Below are positions 1 through 4,287 of a stretch of 5,400 bases of DNA, piece after piece. Position numbers and translations under genes: made by a program. Source of the stretch: CAHJXF01 sp038240015 (GTDB lineage: Bacteria > Pseudomonadota > Gammaproteobacteria > Burkholderiales > Burkholderiaceae_D); the NCBI GenBank assembly GCA_038240015.1, contig JBBSEF010000138.1, positions 1-5,400 of the forward strand, written 5' to 3'. Position 1 is the stretch's first letter. Every line of letters starts with the position of its first letter. The notes beneath the pieces were generated by a model that was not told the DNA's origin, made no database searches, and saw nothing but the letters and a program-made list of their open reading frames with translations.

Positions 1-163
1 CATCGAGTTGGAAGCCGGCAAGGAGATGGTGATGCCGGGAGACAACGTGACGATCACGGTCAAGCTGATCAACCCGATCGCGATGGAAGAAGGCCTGCGC
101 TTCGCGATTCGCGAAGGTGGCAGGACGGTCGGCGCAGGGGTCGTGGCGAAGATCATTGCTTGA
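1..163 (+). CDS. tuf: Elongation factor Tu, C-terminal end (partial)
   Basis: This is the last 53 codons of EF-Tu, the GTPase that delivers aminoacyl-tRNA to the ribosomal A site; the reading frame starts at base 2 and ends at TGA 161-163. The visible residues belong to beta-barrel domain 3. They include the signatures MVMPGDNV, KLINPIAMEEGLRFAIREGG and RTVGAGVVAKI, which are nearly invariant in bacterial EF-Tu. The protein ends in IIA, where many relatives end in IIE. The gene begins outside the window. It lies 23 bp upstream of tRNA-Trp and ahead of secE, the position of the second tuf copy in many betaproteobacteria; that this is a second copy is inference. No terminator is visible before the tRNA, so read-through into tRNA-Trp and secE-nusG is likely. 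Confidence 0.97.
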   Translation, partial: IELEAGKEMVMPGDNVTITVKLINPIAMEEGLRFAIREGGRTVGAGVVAKIIA

Positions 164-186
164 GAAGCTTGTAGCGGTGGGTCCGT

Positions 187-262
187 AGGGGCATAGCTCA
201 ACTGGCAGAGCGTCGGTCTCCAAAACCGAAGGTTGGGGGTTCGAGGCCCTCTGCCCCTGCCA
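187..262 (+). tRNA. trpT: tRNA-Trp (anticodon CCA)
   Basis: The 76-nt cloverleaf folds completely. The 7-bp acceptor stem pairs AGGGGCA (187-193) with TGCCCCT (252-258). The D arm pairs GCTC (196-199) with GAGC (208-211). The anticodon stem pairs TCGGT (213-217) with ACCGA (225-229), with loop CTCCAAA and anticodon CCA at 220-222, which reads UGG (Trp). The T stem is 235-239 with 247-251 and contains one G-T wobble, with loop TTCGAGG. Discriminator G259 is followed by an encoded CCA tail at 260-262. It sits between tuf and secE, a conserved arrangement in betaproteobacteria, and is probably cut from a shared transcript. Confidence 0.97.
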
Positions 263-269
263 CGAATTC

Positions 270-291
270 CGGAGTGCCGCGGCACGCTCCG
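270..291 (+). other. GC-rich hairpin just after tRNA-Trp
   Basis: CGGAG (270-274) pairs with CTCCG (287-291) and TGC (275-277) with GCA (282-284), with loop CGCG and a two-base bulge at 285-286. The core 275-284 is a perfect palindrome. It begins 8 nt after the tRNA CCA end and is followed by only three T residues at 294-296. It could be a weak terminator or a stem guiding tRNA 3'-end processing, but the pairing alone does not decide. Confidence 0.4.
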
Positions 292-330
292 CGTTTCTCC
301 GTCGAGTCCGTGGGACATGAAGGGTGGTTG

Positions 331-714
331 ATGGCAAATACGAATATCGAAACCGTCAGCACGACAGCGGACCGCCTGAAAATGGGCCTCGCGGGACTTG
401 CCGTGATCGGCGGAGTCGCGGGCTTCTACCTGCTTGCGCAGCAGCCGTTGGTGTTCCGCATCGGTGCGGTGCTGGCCGGCCTCATCATCAGCGTCGCGAT
501 TGCGGCGACGTCCGAACCCGGCAAGCGATTCTTCGCTTTCGGACGCGAGGCGGTGGCGGAGACCAAGAAGGTCGTGTGGCCTTCGCGCAAGGAAACCATA
601 CAAACCACCGCCATCGTGTTTGGCTTCGTATTCATTATGGCGATTTTTCTTTGGGCCACCGACAAGACTCTCGAGTTCGCGTTGTACGACCTGGTCCTCG
701 GGTGGAGAAAGTAA
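331..714 (+). CDS. secE: Preprotein translocase subunit SecE
   Basis: SecE is the small essential membrane subunit of the SecYEG channel that exports unfolded proteins across the inner membrane. The 127-residue product matches the length of the three-span proteobacterial form. Membrane segments lie at about residues 18-36, 41-60 and 93-110. Between the second and third spans is the conserved cytosolic amphipathic region (about 73-90) with ETKKVVWPSRKET, the SecE signature that contacts SecY. ATG 331 is chosen because GAAGGG (319-324) lies 6 nt upstream and because the product then has the family length; an in-frame ATG at 274 would add 19 residues unlike SecE. The stop TAA shares its last base with the nusG start, so the two genes are translationally coupled. 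Confidence 0.96.
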   Translation: MANTNIETVSTTADRLKMGLAGLAVIGGVAGFYLLAQQPLVFRIGAVLAGLIISVAIAATSEPGKRFFAFGREAVAETKKVVWPSRKETIQTTAIVFGFVFIMAIFLWATDKTLEFALYDLVLGWRK

Positions 715-1316
715 TGTCCGAAAACGTGATCGCCGAAAACAACGACCACGCAGCGAAAGCCGCGAGCGCAACTGCGTCGCGCGGCGCCAAGCGCTGGTAT
801 GTCGTGCACGCCTATTCCGGAATGGAGAAGAGCGTGAAGAAGGCGCTCATCGAGCGCATTGCACGCTCGGACATGCAGGAACAGTTCGGCGAAATTCTGG
901 TGCCGACCGAAGAGGTCGTCGAGGTCAAGAACGGCCAGAAGGCCGTGACTGAACGCCGCTTTTTCCCGGGCTATGTGCTGGTCGAAATGGAAATGACCGA
1001 CGAGTCGTGGCACCTCGTCAAGAACACCGCCAAGGTCACCGGATTCGTCGGCGGCAAGGCCAACCGCCCTACGCCGATCTCTCAGAAGGAAGTCGAGAAG
1101 ATCATGGCGCAGATGCTGGAGGGCGTCGAGAAGCCGCGTCCCAAGACGCTGTTCGAAGTCGGCGAAATGGTGCGCGTCAAGGAAGGCCCCTTCACCGATT
1201 TCAACGGCAACGTCGAGGAAGTCAATTACGAAAAGTCGCGCTTGCGCGTTTCGGTCACGATTTTCGGACGCGCAACGCCTGTCGAGCTGGAGTTCGGTCA
1301 GGTCGAGAAGGCGTGA
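714..1316 (+). CDS. nusG: Transcription termination/antitermination factor NusG
   Basis: NusG binds the RNA polymerase clamp, suppresses pausing, and links polymerase to Rho or to ribosomal protein S10. The 200-residue product has the NGN domain at about residues 26-135, starting at KRWYVVHAYSGMEK and including PTEEVVEVKNGQ and RRFFPGYVLVEM. A linker follows, then the KOW domain at about 148-195 with VKEGPF, DFNG and IFGRATPVELEF. It is about 20 residues longer at the N terminus than the 181-residue E. coli protein; the extra part is Ala/Asn-rich and probably disordered. The ATG overlaps the secE stop (TAATG), and GGAG at 704-707 inside secE lies 6 nt upstream, which supports this start over internal ones. 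The last base of the stop codon opens the hairpin that follows. Confidence 0.97.
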   Translation: MSENVIAENNDHAAKAASATASRGAKRWYVVHAYSGMEKSVKKALIERIARSDMQEQFGEILVPTEEVVEVKNGQKAVTERRFFPGYVLVEMEMTDESWHLVKNTAKVTGFVGGKANRPTPISQKEVEKIMAQMLEGVEKPRPKTLFEVGEMVRVKEGPFTDFNGNVEEVNYEKSRLRVSVTIFGRATPVELEFGQVEKA

Positions 1317-1364
1317 GTCTCAAGAATTGAGATGTAAATATTTGAGGTTTCAATTATTGAGACT
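1316..1364 (+). repeat. AT-rich hairpin after nusG with three phased TTGAG copies
   Basis: AGTCTCAA (1316-1323) pairs with TTGAGACT (1357-1364). After one G-A mismatch, AATTG (1325-1329) pairs with CAATT (1351-1355). Weaker pairs, including two wobbles, continue to 1333/1347, giving a stem of about 17 pairs with one mismatch and a 13-nt loop. TTGAG occurs at 1327, 1342 and 1357, exactly 15 bp apart. There is no T run after it, so it is not a standard intrinsic terminator. The low GC contrasts with the flanking genes. Its role is unknown; transcript end protection, RNase III cleavage or a regulator site are possible. Confidence 0.6.
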
Positions 1365-1373
1365 GAAACGATG

Positions 1374-1395
1374 CGGATGAATTCACGTTCATCTG
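1374..1395 (+). other. Second hairpin in the nusG-rplK spacer
   Basis: GATGAA (1376-1381) pairs perfectly with TTCATC (1388-1393) around a six-base loop, and the stem extends by a G-T and a C-G pair (1374-1375 with 1394-1395). It lies about 70 nt upstream of the rplK start and may be part of the rplK leader fold. No function can be read from sequence alone. Confidence 0.45.
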
Positions 1396-1420
1396 ATGTC
1401 GAAAAAGAGGAGCGTCAGTA

Positions 1421-1450
1421 GAGCGTGTGCTCGAACCCGCGTTAACACTC
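1421..1450 (+). promoter_or_regulatory. Candidate L1 operator in the rplK leader
   Basis: L1 is known to repress translation of rplK-rplA by binding the mRNA just before rplK at a helix resembling its 23S rRNA site. Here GAG (1421-1423) can pair with CTC (1448-1450) and TGT (1426-1428) with ACA (1445-1447). The two helices are separated by a two-base bulge, and this lies 6 nt before the AGGAG ribosome site (1457-1461). A competing local hairpin, GAGC (1421-1424) with GCTC (1429-1432), is also possible. The placement fits an L1 site, but the match is structural guesswork. Confidence 0.3.
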
Positions 1451-1466
1451 AACCCCAGGAGTAGTC

Positions 1467-1898
1467 ATGGCAAAGAAGATCATCGGTTTCATCAAGCTGC
1501 AGGTTCCTGCAGGCAAGGCCAATCCGTCGCCGCCGATCGGACCGGCGCTCGGTCAGCGCGGCCTGAACATCATGGCGTTCTGCAAGGAGTTCAACGCGCA
1601 GACGCAAGGCGTGGAGCCGGGTCTGCCGATTCCCGTGGTGATCACGGCGTTCGCGGACAAGAGCTTCACCTTCATTATGAAGACGCCGCCGGCCTCGATT
1701 CTGATCAAGAAGGCTGCCGGAATTCAGAAGGGTTCGCCCAAGCCGCATACCGACAAGGTCGGCAAGATCACGCGCGCCCAGGCCGAAGACATCGCCAAGG
1801 CCAAGATGCCCGACCTCACCGCAGCCGATCTCGACTCGGCGGTTCGGACGATCGCGGGCAGCGCCCGCTCGATGGGCATCACGGTGGAGGGTCTCTGA
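1467..1898 (+). CDS. rplK: 50S ribosomal protein L11
   Basis: L11 sits at the base of the GTPase-associated stalk of the large subunit, binds 23S rRNA helices 43/44, and takes part in factor binding and RelA activation. The 143-residue product is the normal family length. The N-terminal domain holds the proline-rich stretch NPSPPIGPALGQ (residues 19-30), the region whose prolines contact thiostrepton. GLPIPVVIT and TPPASILIKKAAG follow. The C-terminal rRNA-binding domain (about 75-143) includes DKVGKITRAQ and GSARSMGITVEG. ATG 1467 has AGGAG (1457-1461) 5 nt upstream and gives the canonical MAKK start. The stop is one base before rplA, so the two genes are co-translated. Confidence 0.98.
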   Translation: MAKKIIGFIKLQVPAGKANPSPPIGPALGQRGLNIMAFCKEFNAQTQGVEPGLPIPVVITAFADKSFTFIMKTPPASILIKKAAGIQKGSPKPHTDKVGKITRAQAEDIAKAKMPDLTAADLDSAVRTIAGSARSMGITVEGL

Positions 1899-1899
1899 A

Positions 1900-2607
1900 A
1901 TGGCTGACGCAGAAAAGAAGATGACCAAGCGCATCAAGGCCATCTCGGCCAAGATCGATCGTGACAAGGTCTATCCGGTTGGCGATGCGCTCGCTTTGAT
2001 CAAGGAAACGGCGACCGCCAAGTTCAACGAGTCGATCGACGTCGCCGTGCAACTGGGCATCGACGGCAAGAAGTCCGATCAAGTGGTGCGCGGCTCGGTC
2101 GTGCTGCCCGCCGGTACCGGCAAATCGGTTCGCGTGGCGGTATTCGCGCAAGGCGCGAAAGCCGAAGAAGCCAAGGCAGCCGGCGCCGATATCGTCGGCA
2201 TGGAAGATCTCGCCGAACAGGTCAAGGCGGGCAATCTGAATTTCGACATCGTGATCGCGTCACCGGACACGATGCGCATCGTCGGTCAGTTGGGTCAGAT
2301 TCTCGGCCCGCGTGGCCTGATGCCGAACCCCAAGGTCGGCACGGTGACGCCCGACGTTGCGACGGCCGTGAAGAACGCCAAGGCGGGTCAGGTGCAATAC
2401 CGCGCGGACAAGGCCGGCATCGTCCACGCGACCATTGGGCGCGCGTCGTTCGAAGTCGATGCGTTGAAGAGCAATCTGGTCGCGTTGATCGATGCGCTCA
2501 ACCGCGCGAAGCCAGCGTCGAGCAAGGGCATCTACCTACGCAAGCTGTCGGTGTCGAGCACGATGGGCACAGGTTTGAGGGTCGATCAGACGAGCGTTCA
2601 AGGATAA
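1900..2607 (+). CDS. rplA: 50S ribosomal protein L1
   Basis: L1 forms the mobile stalk that helps release deacylated tRNA from the E site, and it represses its own mRNA. The 235-residue product matches the 234 residues of E. coli L1. Domain I is made of about residues 1-67 and 160-235, with FNESIDVAVQLGID, KAGIVHATIGRASF and the SSTMGTGLRVDQ tail. Domain II (about 68-159) carries RGSVVLPAGTGK and the signature LGPRGLMPNPKVGT (residues 135-148). ATG 1900 follows the rplK stop after one base, with GGAGG (1886-1890) 9 nt upstream inside rplK. An in-frame ATG seven codons later is less well supported. A REP-like element begins 4 bp after its stop. Confidence 0.97.
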   Translation: MADAEKKMTKRIKAISAKIDRDKVYPVGDALALIKETATAKFNESIDVAVQLGIDGKKSDQVVRGSVVLPAGTGKSVRVAVFAQGAKAEEAKAAGADIVGMEDLAEQVKAGNLNFDIVIASPDTMRIVGQLGQILGPRGLMPNPKVGTVTPDVATAVKNAKAGQVQYRADKAGIVHATIGRASFEVDALKSNLVALIDALNRAKPASSKGIYLRKLSVSSTMGTGLRVDQTSVQG

Positions 2608-2611
2608 GTAC

Positions 2612-2704
2612 CGTCGGTCCCGCGGAAGCGGGAACCCAGCGGCGTTGATTTGAGGCTGGGTAGAAGCGAAAAGACACTGGGTCCCCGCGTACGCGGGGAC
2701 GACG
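2612..2704. repeat. REP-like inverted doublet (palindromic extragenic element)
   Basis: Two 28-nt units face each other. The left unit (2612-2639) holds a hairpin, TCCCGC (2618-2623) with GCGGGA (2628-2633), then CCCAG. The right unit (2677-2704) starts CTGGG and contains a perfect 20-nt palindrome at 2681-2700. The reverse complement of the left unit matches the right unit at 23 of 28 positions by hand count. A 37-nt middle separates them, and CCCAGC (2635-2640) can also pair with GCTGGG (2655-2660). The form resembles REP/BIME-type elements that are dispersed in many proteobacterial genomes and often mobilised by RAYT transposases. Being dispersed in this genome cannot be tested from one window. 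Confidence 0.75.
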
Positions 2705-2720
2705 TTCGCGTAGTGCGAAC
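2704..2720 (+). other. Small perfect hairpin next to the REP-like element
   Basis: GTTCGC (2704-2709) pairs with GCGAAC (2715-2720) around the loop GTAGT. It abuts the right edge of the REP-like doublet and may be part of the same repeat or the start of the rplJ leader. There is no T run after it. Confidence 0.4.
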
Positions 2721-2733
2721 AGGGCTTTGGGCA

Positions 2734-2767
2734 GTCGATGTGGAAGGCGAAAGCCAACCACTTCGAC
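2734..2767 (+). other. GAAA-capped hairpin at the 5' edge of the L10 leader
   Basis: GTCGA (2734-2738) pairs with TCGAC (2763-2767). After one T-T mismatch, GTGG (2740-2743) pairs with CCAC (2758-2761). A symmetric AA/AA internal loop follows, then GGC (2746-2748) with GCC (2753-2755) capped by the GNRA tetraloop GAAA. The hairpin ends one base before the basal stem of the L10 leader, so the two could stack coaxially. It may be a part of the leader RNA that assists folding. Confidence 0.6.
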
Positions 2768-2768
2768 A

Positions 2769-2849
2769 GCCGTCAAAGACCGTTGGTGGCAAGGGAGCAG
2801 TTGGCCCGAGCCTTAATCGATTCGAAATGAATCAGCCAACGCAGATGGC
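2769..2849 (+). ncRNA. L10 leader (autoregulatory mRNA site for the L10-L7/L12 complex)
   Basis: The L10-(L12) complex represses rplJ-rplL by binding an mRNA mimic of its 23S rRNA site. The fold is clear here. Basal stem GCCGTC (2769-2774) pairs with GATGGC (2844-2849). An asymmetric kink-turn-like loop has AAAGAC (2775-2780) opposite CA (2842-2843). CGTTGG (2781-2786) pairs with CCAACG (2836-2841). These open into a junction with one arm at 2788-2812 (GGC/GCC and GGG/CCC), the linker TTAAT, and a second arm, GATTC (2819-2823) with GAATC (2829-2833). The segments AAAGACCG, CTTAAT and ACGCAGATGGCG match the L10 leader pattern I know from proteobacteria. It lies about 150 nt before rplJ, as expected. 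Confidence 0.85.
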
Positions 2850-2895
2850 GGTCCCGAATGGATTTGCAGTGAGAGCCTCGCGCGCACTTTCGACA

Positions 2896-2940
2896 GAAGC
2901 GGCGAGACAGGAACTACGAACCGGATCGGTCGCCGTTTTA
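2896..2940 (+). terminator. Possible attenuator between the L10 leader and rplJ
   Basis: GAAGCGGCGA (2896-2905) can pair with TCGCCGTTTT (2930-2939). There are eight Watson-Crick pairs and two wobbles, and the four T residues (2936-2939) form the 3' end of the stem. The 24-nt loop contains a small ACCG/CGGT hairpin (2920-2923 with 2927-2930). The core CGGCGA/TCGCCG followed by TTTT has the look of a weak intrinsic terminator. CTCGC (2877-2881) could instead pair with GCGAG (2902-2906) and open the stem. L10 leaders in some bacteria act by attenuation; that this one does is inference. Confidence 0.35.
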
Positions 2941-2987
2941 TGGCCGATGCAAGTCGCGTTGAAGCCGACGCGTCGCGCATCATTTAT

Positions 2988-2991
2988 GGAG
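2988..2991 (+). promoter_or_regulatory. Ribosome binding site that decides the rplJ start
   Basis: GGAG here lies 8 nt before GTG 3000 but only 2 nt before the in-frame ATG 2994. The spacing favours GTG as the true start of L10, in agreement with the family's usual N terminus (short residue pair, then LN). Confidence 0.6.
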
Positions 2992-2999
2992 AAATGACC

Positions 3000-3557
3000 G
3001 TGGGTCTCAATCGTTCCGAGAAGGCGATGGTCGTCGAAGAAGTGGCAGCCAAAGTGGCGACCGCGACATCGATCGTCCTCGCGCAATACCGTGGTCTGGA
3101 AGTCAAGCACATCACCGGCCTGCGCAGTCAAGCGCGCAAGAACGGGGTGTACCTGCGTGTGCTCAAGAACTCGCTGGCGCGTCGCGCCGTCGCCGATAGT
3201 CCGTTCAAGGGTCTGGCCGATCAGATGGTCGGCCCGCTCATCTACGGCATCTCCGACGATCCGGTCGCAGCAGCAAAGGTCATCAGCGGTTTCGCGAAGG
3301 ACAACGACAAGCTCGTTGTCATGGCGGGCTCGTTGCCGAACTCGGTCCTCGACGCGAATGGCGTCAAGGCACTGGCGACGATGCCTTCGCGCGACGAGTT
3401 GTTGGCCAAGCTCCTGGGCACGATGCAGGCGCCGATCGCGCAGTTCGTGCGGACGTTGAATGAGGTTCCTACCAAGTTCGTGCGTGCGCTCGCAGCCGTG
3501 CTGGAGCAGAAGTCCGGCGATCAGAAGGAAGGCGCGGCGGCGGAATCCGCAGCGTAA
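3000..3557 (+). CDS. rplJ: 50S ribosomal protein L10
   Basis: L10 anchors L7/L12 dimers to the 23S rRNA at the stalk base and, bound to L12, represses this operon. The 185-residue product starts (M)GLNRSEKAMVVEEV. It carries the conserved rRNA-binding half with AQYRGLEV (28-35), LRVLKNSLARRAV (52-64) and GPLIYGIS (78-85). The MPSRDELLAKLLGTMQAP segment (128-145) and a long C-terminal helix that docks L12 dimers follow. It is longer than the 165-residue E. coli protein, with an acidic/Ala tail. GTG 3000 is preferred to ATG 2994 (two extra residues) on ribosome-site spacing and homologue N termini; an ATG at 2940 lacks family support. The L10 leader lies upstream and rplL 75 bp downstream. Confidence 0.95.
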   Translation: MGLNRSEKAMVVEEVAAKVATATSIVLAQYRGLEVKHITGLRSQARKNGVYLRVLKNSLARRAVADSPFKGLADQMVGPLIYGISDDPVAAAKVISGFAKDNDKLVVMAGSLPNSVLDANGVKALATMPSRDELLAKLLGTMQAPIAQFVRTLNEVPTKFVRALAAVLEQKSGDQKEGAAAESAA

Positions 3558-3632
3558 ATCTTCGTCTTCTTCCAGGCTCTTATTCAATTTTCATCAATCT
3601 CATTGCACGCAATTCATTATTCGGAGTCAATC
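3558..3632 (+). promoter_or_regulatory. G-poor leader of rplL
   Basis: The rplJ-rplL spacer is rich in T, C and A; positions 3558-3620 contain only five G residues, and I see no stable hairpin. GGAG (3623-3626) then sits 6 nt before the rplL ATG. An open, unstructured upstream region could help strong translation of L7/L12, which is needed in several copies per ribosome; this is inference. Confidence 0.4.
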
Positions 3633-4016
3633 ATGGCTGTCAGCAAATCAGAAATCCTCGACGCAATCGCCGGCATGACGGTTCTCGATCTGTCGGAACT
3701 GATCAAGGAAATGGAAACCAAGTTCGGCGTCTCGGCCGCAGCGGCTGTTGCTGCGGCAGCGCCCGCCGGCGGCGGCGGCGCGGCTGCGCCGGTCGTTGAA
3801 GAGAAGACCGAGTTCGATGTCGTTCTCACCGAAATCGGCGCGAACAAGGTCAACGTCATCAAGGCCGTTCGCGAGATCACGGGCCTCGGCCTGAAGGAAG
3901 CCAAGGACCTGGTCGATGGCGCCCCGAAGCCCGTCAAGGAAGGCATCCCCAAGGCCGATGCGGAAGCTGCCAAGAAGAAGCTCGAAGACGCGGGCGGCAA
4001 GGCCGACGTCAAATAA
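3633..4016 (+). CDS. rplL: 50S ribosomal protein L7/L12
   Basis: L7/L12 is the multi-copy acidic stalk protein that recruits translational GTPases (EF-Tu, EF-G, IF2, RF3). The 127-residue product has all three parts. The N-terminal dimerisation and L10-binding helices are residues 1-33 (SKSEILDAIAGMTVLDLSEL). A flexible Ala/Gly/Pro hinge is at about 34-54. The globular C-terminal domain is at about 55-127, with EKTEFDVVL, NKVNVIKAVREITGLGLKEA, and KDLVDGAPKPVKEG, the factor-binding surface. ATG 3633 has GGAG 6 nt upstream and gives the family N terminus; the in-frame ATG at 3603 adds ten residues with no family match. It is followed by a terminator-like hairpin. Confidence 0.97.
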   Translation: MAVSKSEILDAIAGMTVLDLSELIKEMETKFGVSAAAAVAAAAPAGGGGAAAPVVEEKTEFDVVLTEIGANKVNVIKAVREITGLGLKEAKDLVDGAPKPVKEGIPKADAEAAKKKLEDAGGKADVK

Positions 4017-4029
4017 GTTGCATCGATTA

Positions 4030-4065
4030 CCGGAGGTCGCAGCGGTCGGGCGCCTCCGGAGTTTT
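4030..4065 (+). terminator. Terminator-like hairpin after rplL (partial attenuator before rpoB)
   Basis: CCGGAGG (4030-4036) pairs perfectly with CCTCCGG (4053-4059) around a 16-nt GC-rich loop, followed after AG by TTTT (4062-4065). It lies 13 nt after the rplL stop. The short T run suggests partial termination. A partial terminator at this place is known in E. coli, where it lowers rpoBC expression relative to the ribosomal genes; equivalence is inferred from position and form. Confidence 0.65.
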
Positions 4066-4078
4066 CGCATTGGAACAA

Positions 4079-4159
4079 GGTTTGGATCTGTCGCCTCTCG
4101 CATCGAGCGTTCGCCGCATTCGCGTTGCGATTTCGCAGCGAGACACCATATCCAAAACC
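4079..4159 (+). other. Long-range helix and inner hairpin in the rpoB leader
   Basis: GGTTTGGAT (4079-4087) can pair with the segment at 4150-4159, with one A bulged. Inside it, CGTTGCG (4123-4129) pairs with CGCAGCG (4134-4140) around ATTT, with one G-T pair. The region has no coding frame that looks like a protein. In E. coli the rplL-rpoB spacer carries an RNase III processing site; a long helix here would fit that, but this is inference. Confidence 0.4.
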
Positions 4160-4197
4160 CTGCCCGACCGCGATGGCGCGCATCACCGATACCGATC

Positions 4198-4223
4198 GTG
4201 TGCGCGCGTCGCGCGTTGTACAC
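4198..4223 (+). other. GC-rich hairpin upstream of rpoB
   Basis: CGCGC (4203-4207) pairs with GCGCG (4211-4215) around GTC, a G-T pair extends it, and GTGT (4198-4201) pairs with ACAC (4220-4223) across a bulge (4217-4219). The run of six T residues at 4245-4250 is too far downstream for this to be a standard terminator. Confidence 0.35.
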
Positions 4224-4287
4224 CCACGCAGCCACCCCGCTTTCGTTTTTTCGCCCGCCCTGTACCCGCAGTAGCTACGGAGTCCTC

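Noticed and set aside
1316..1364. Intrinsic terminator after nusG
   Set aside because: The stem is long but AT-rich, and neither strand has a T run directly after it, so I list it only as a hairpin/repeat.
1317..1466. Sigma-70 promoter for rplK
   Set aside because: TTGAGA and TTGAGG resemble -35 boxes, but at 16-18 bp spacing no acceptable -10 box follows; I could not support a promoter.
2612..2704. CRISPR repeats or an insertion sequence
   Set aside because: There are only two inverted units, with no spacer array, no transposase and no target duplication seen; a REP-like element fits better.
2608..2768. Separate promoter for rplJ
   Set aside because: One might expect it by analogy with E. 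coli, but no convincing -35/-10 pair is visible in the region.
2650..2997. Open frame on the + strand across the rplA-rplJ spacer
   Set aside because: It runs through the REP-like element and the L10 leader, has no family resemblance, no ribosome site, and ends inside the rplJ start region; structure explains the sequence better than coding.
2832..3587. Long open frame on the - strand opposite rplJ
   Set aside because: It is antisense to a certain L10 gene, and long reverse frames are expected from high-GC codon bias; the product resembles no protein.
3648..4235. Open frame on the - strand opposite rplL
   Set aside because: It is the reverse shadow of the L7/L12 gene and contains poly-Ala/Arg artefacts; no independent support.
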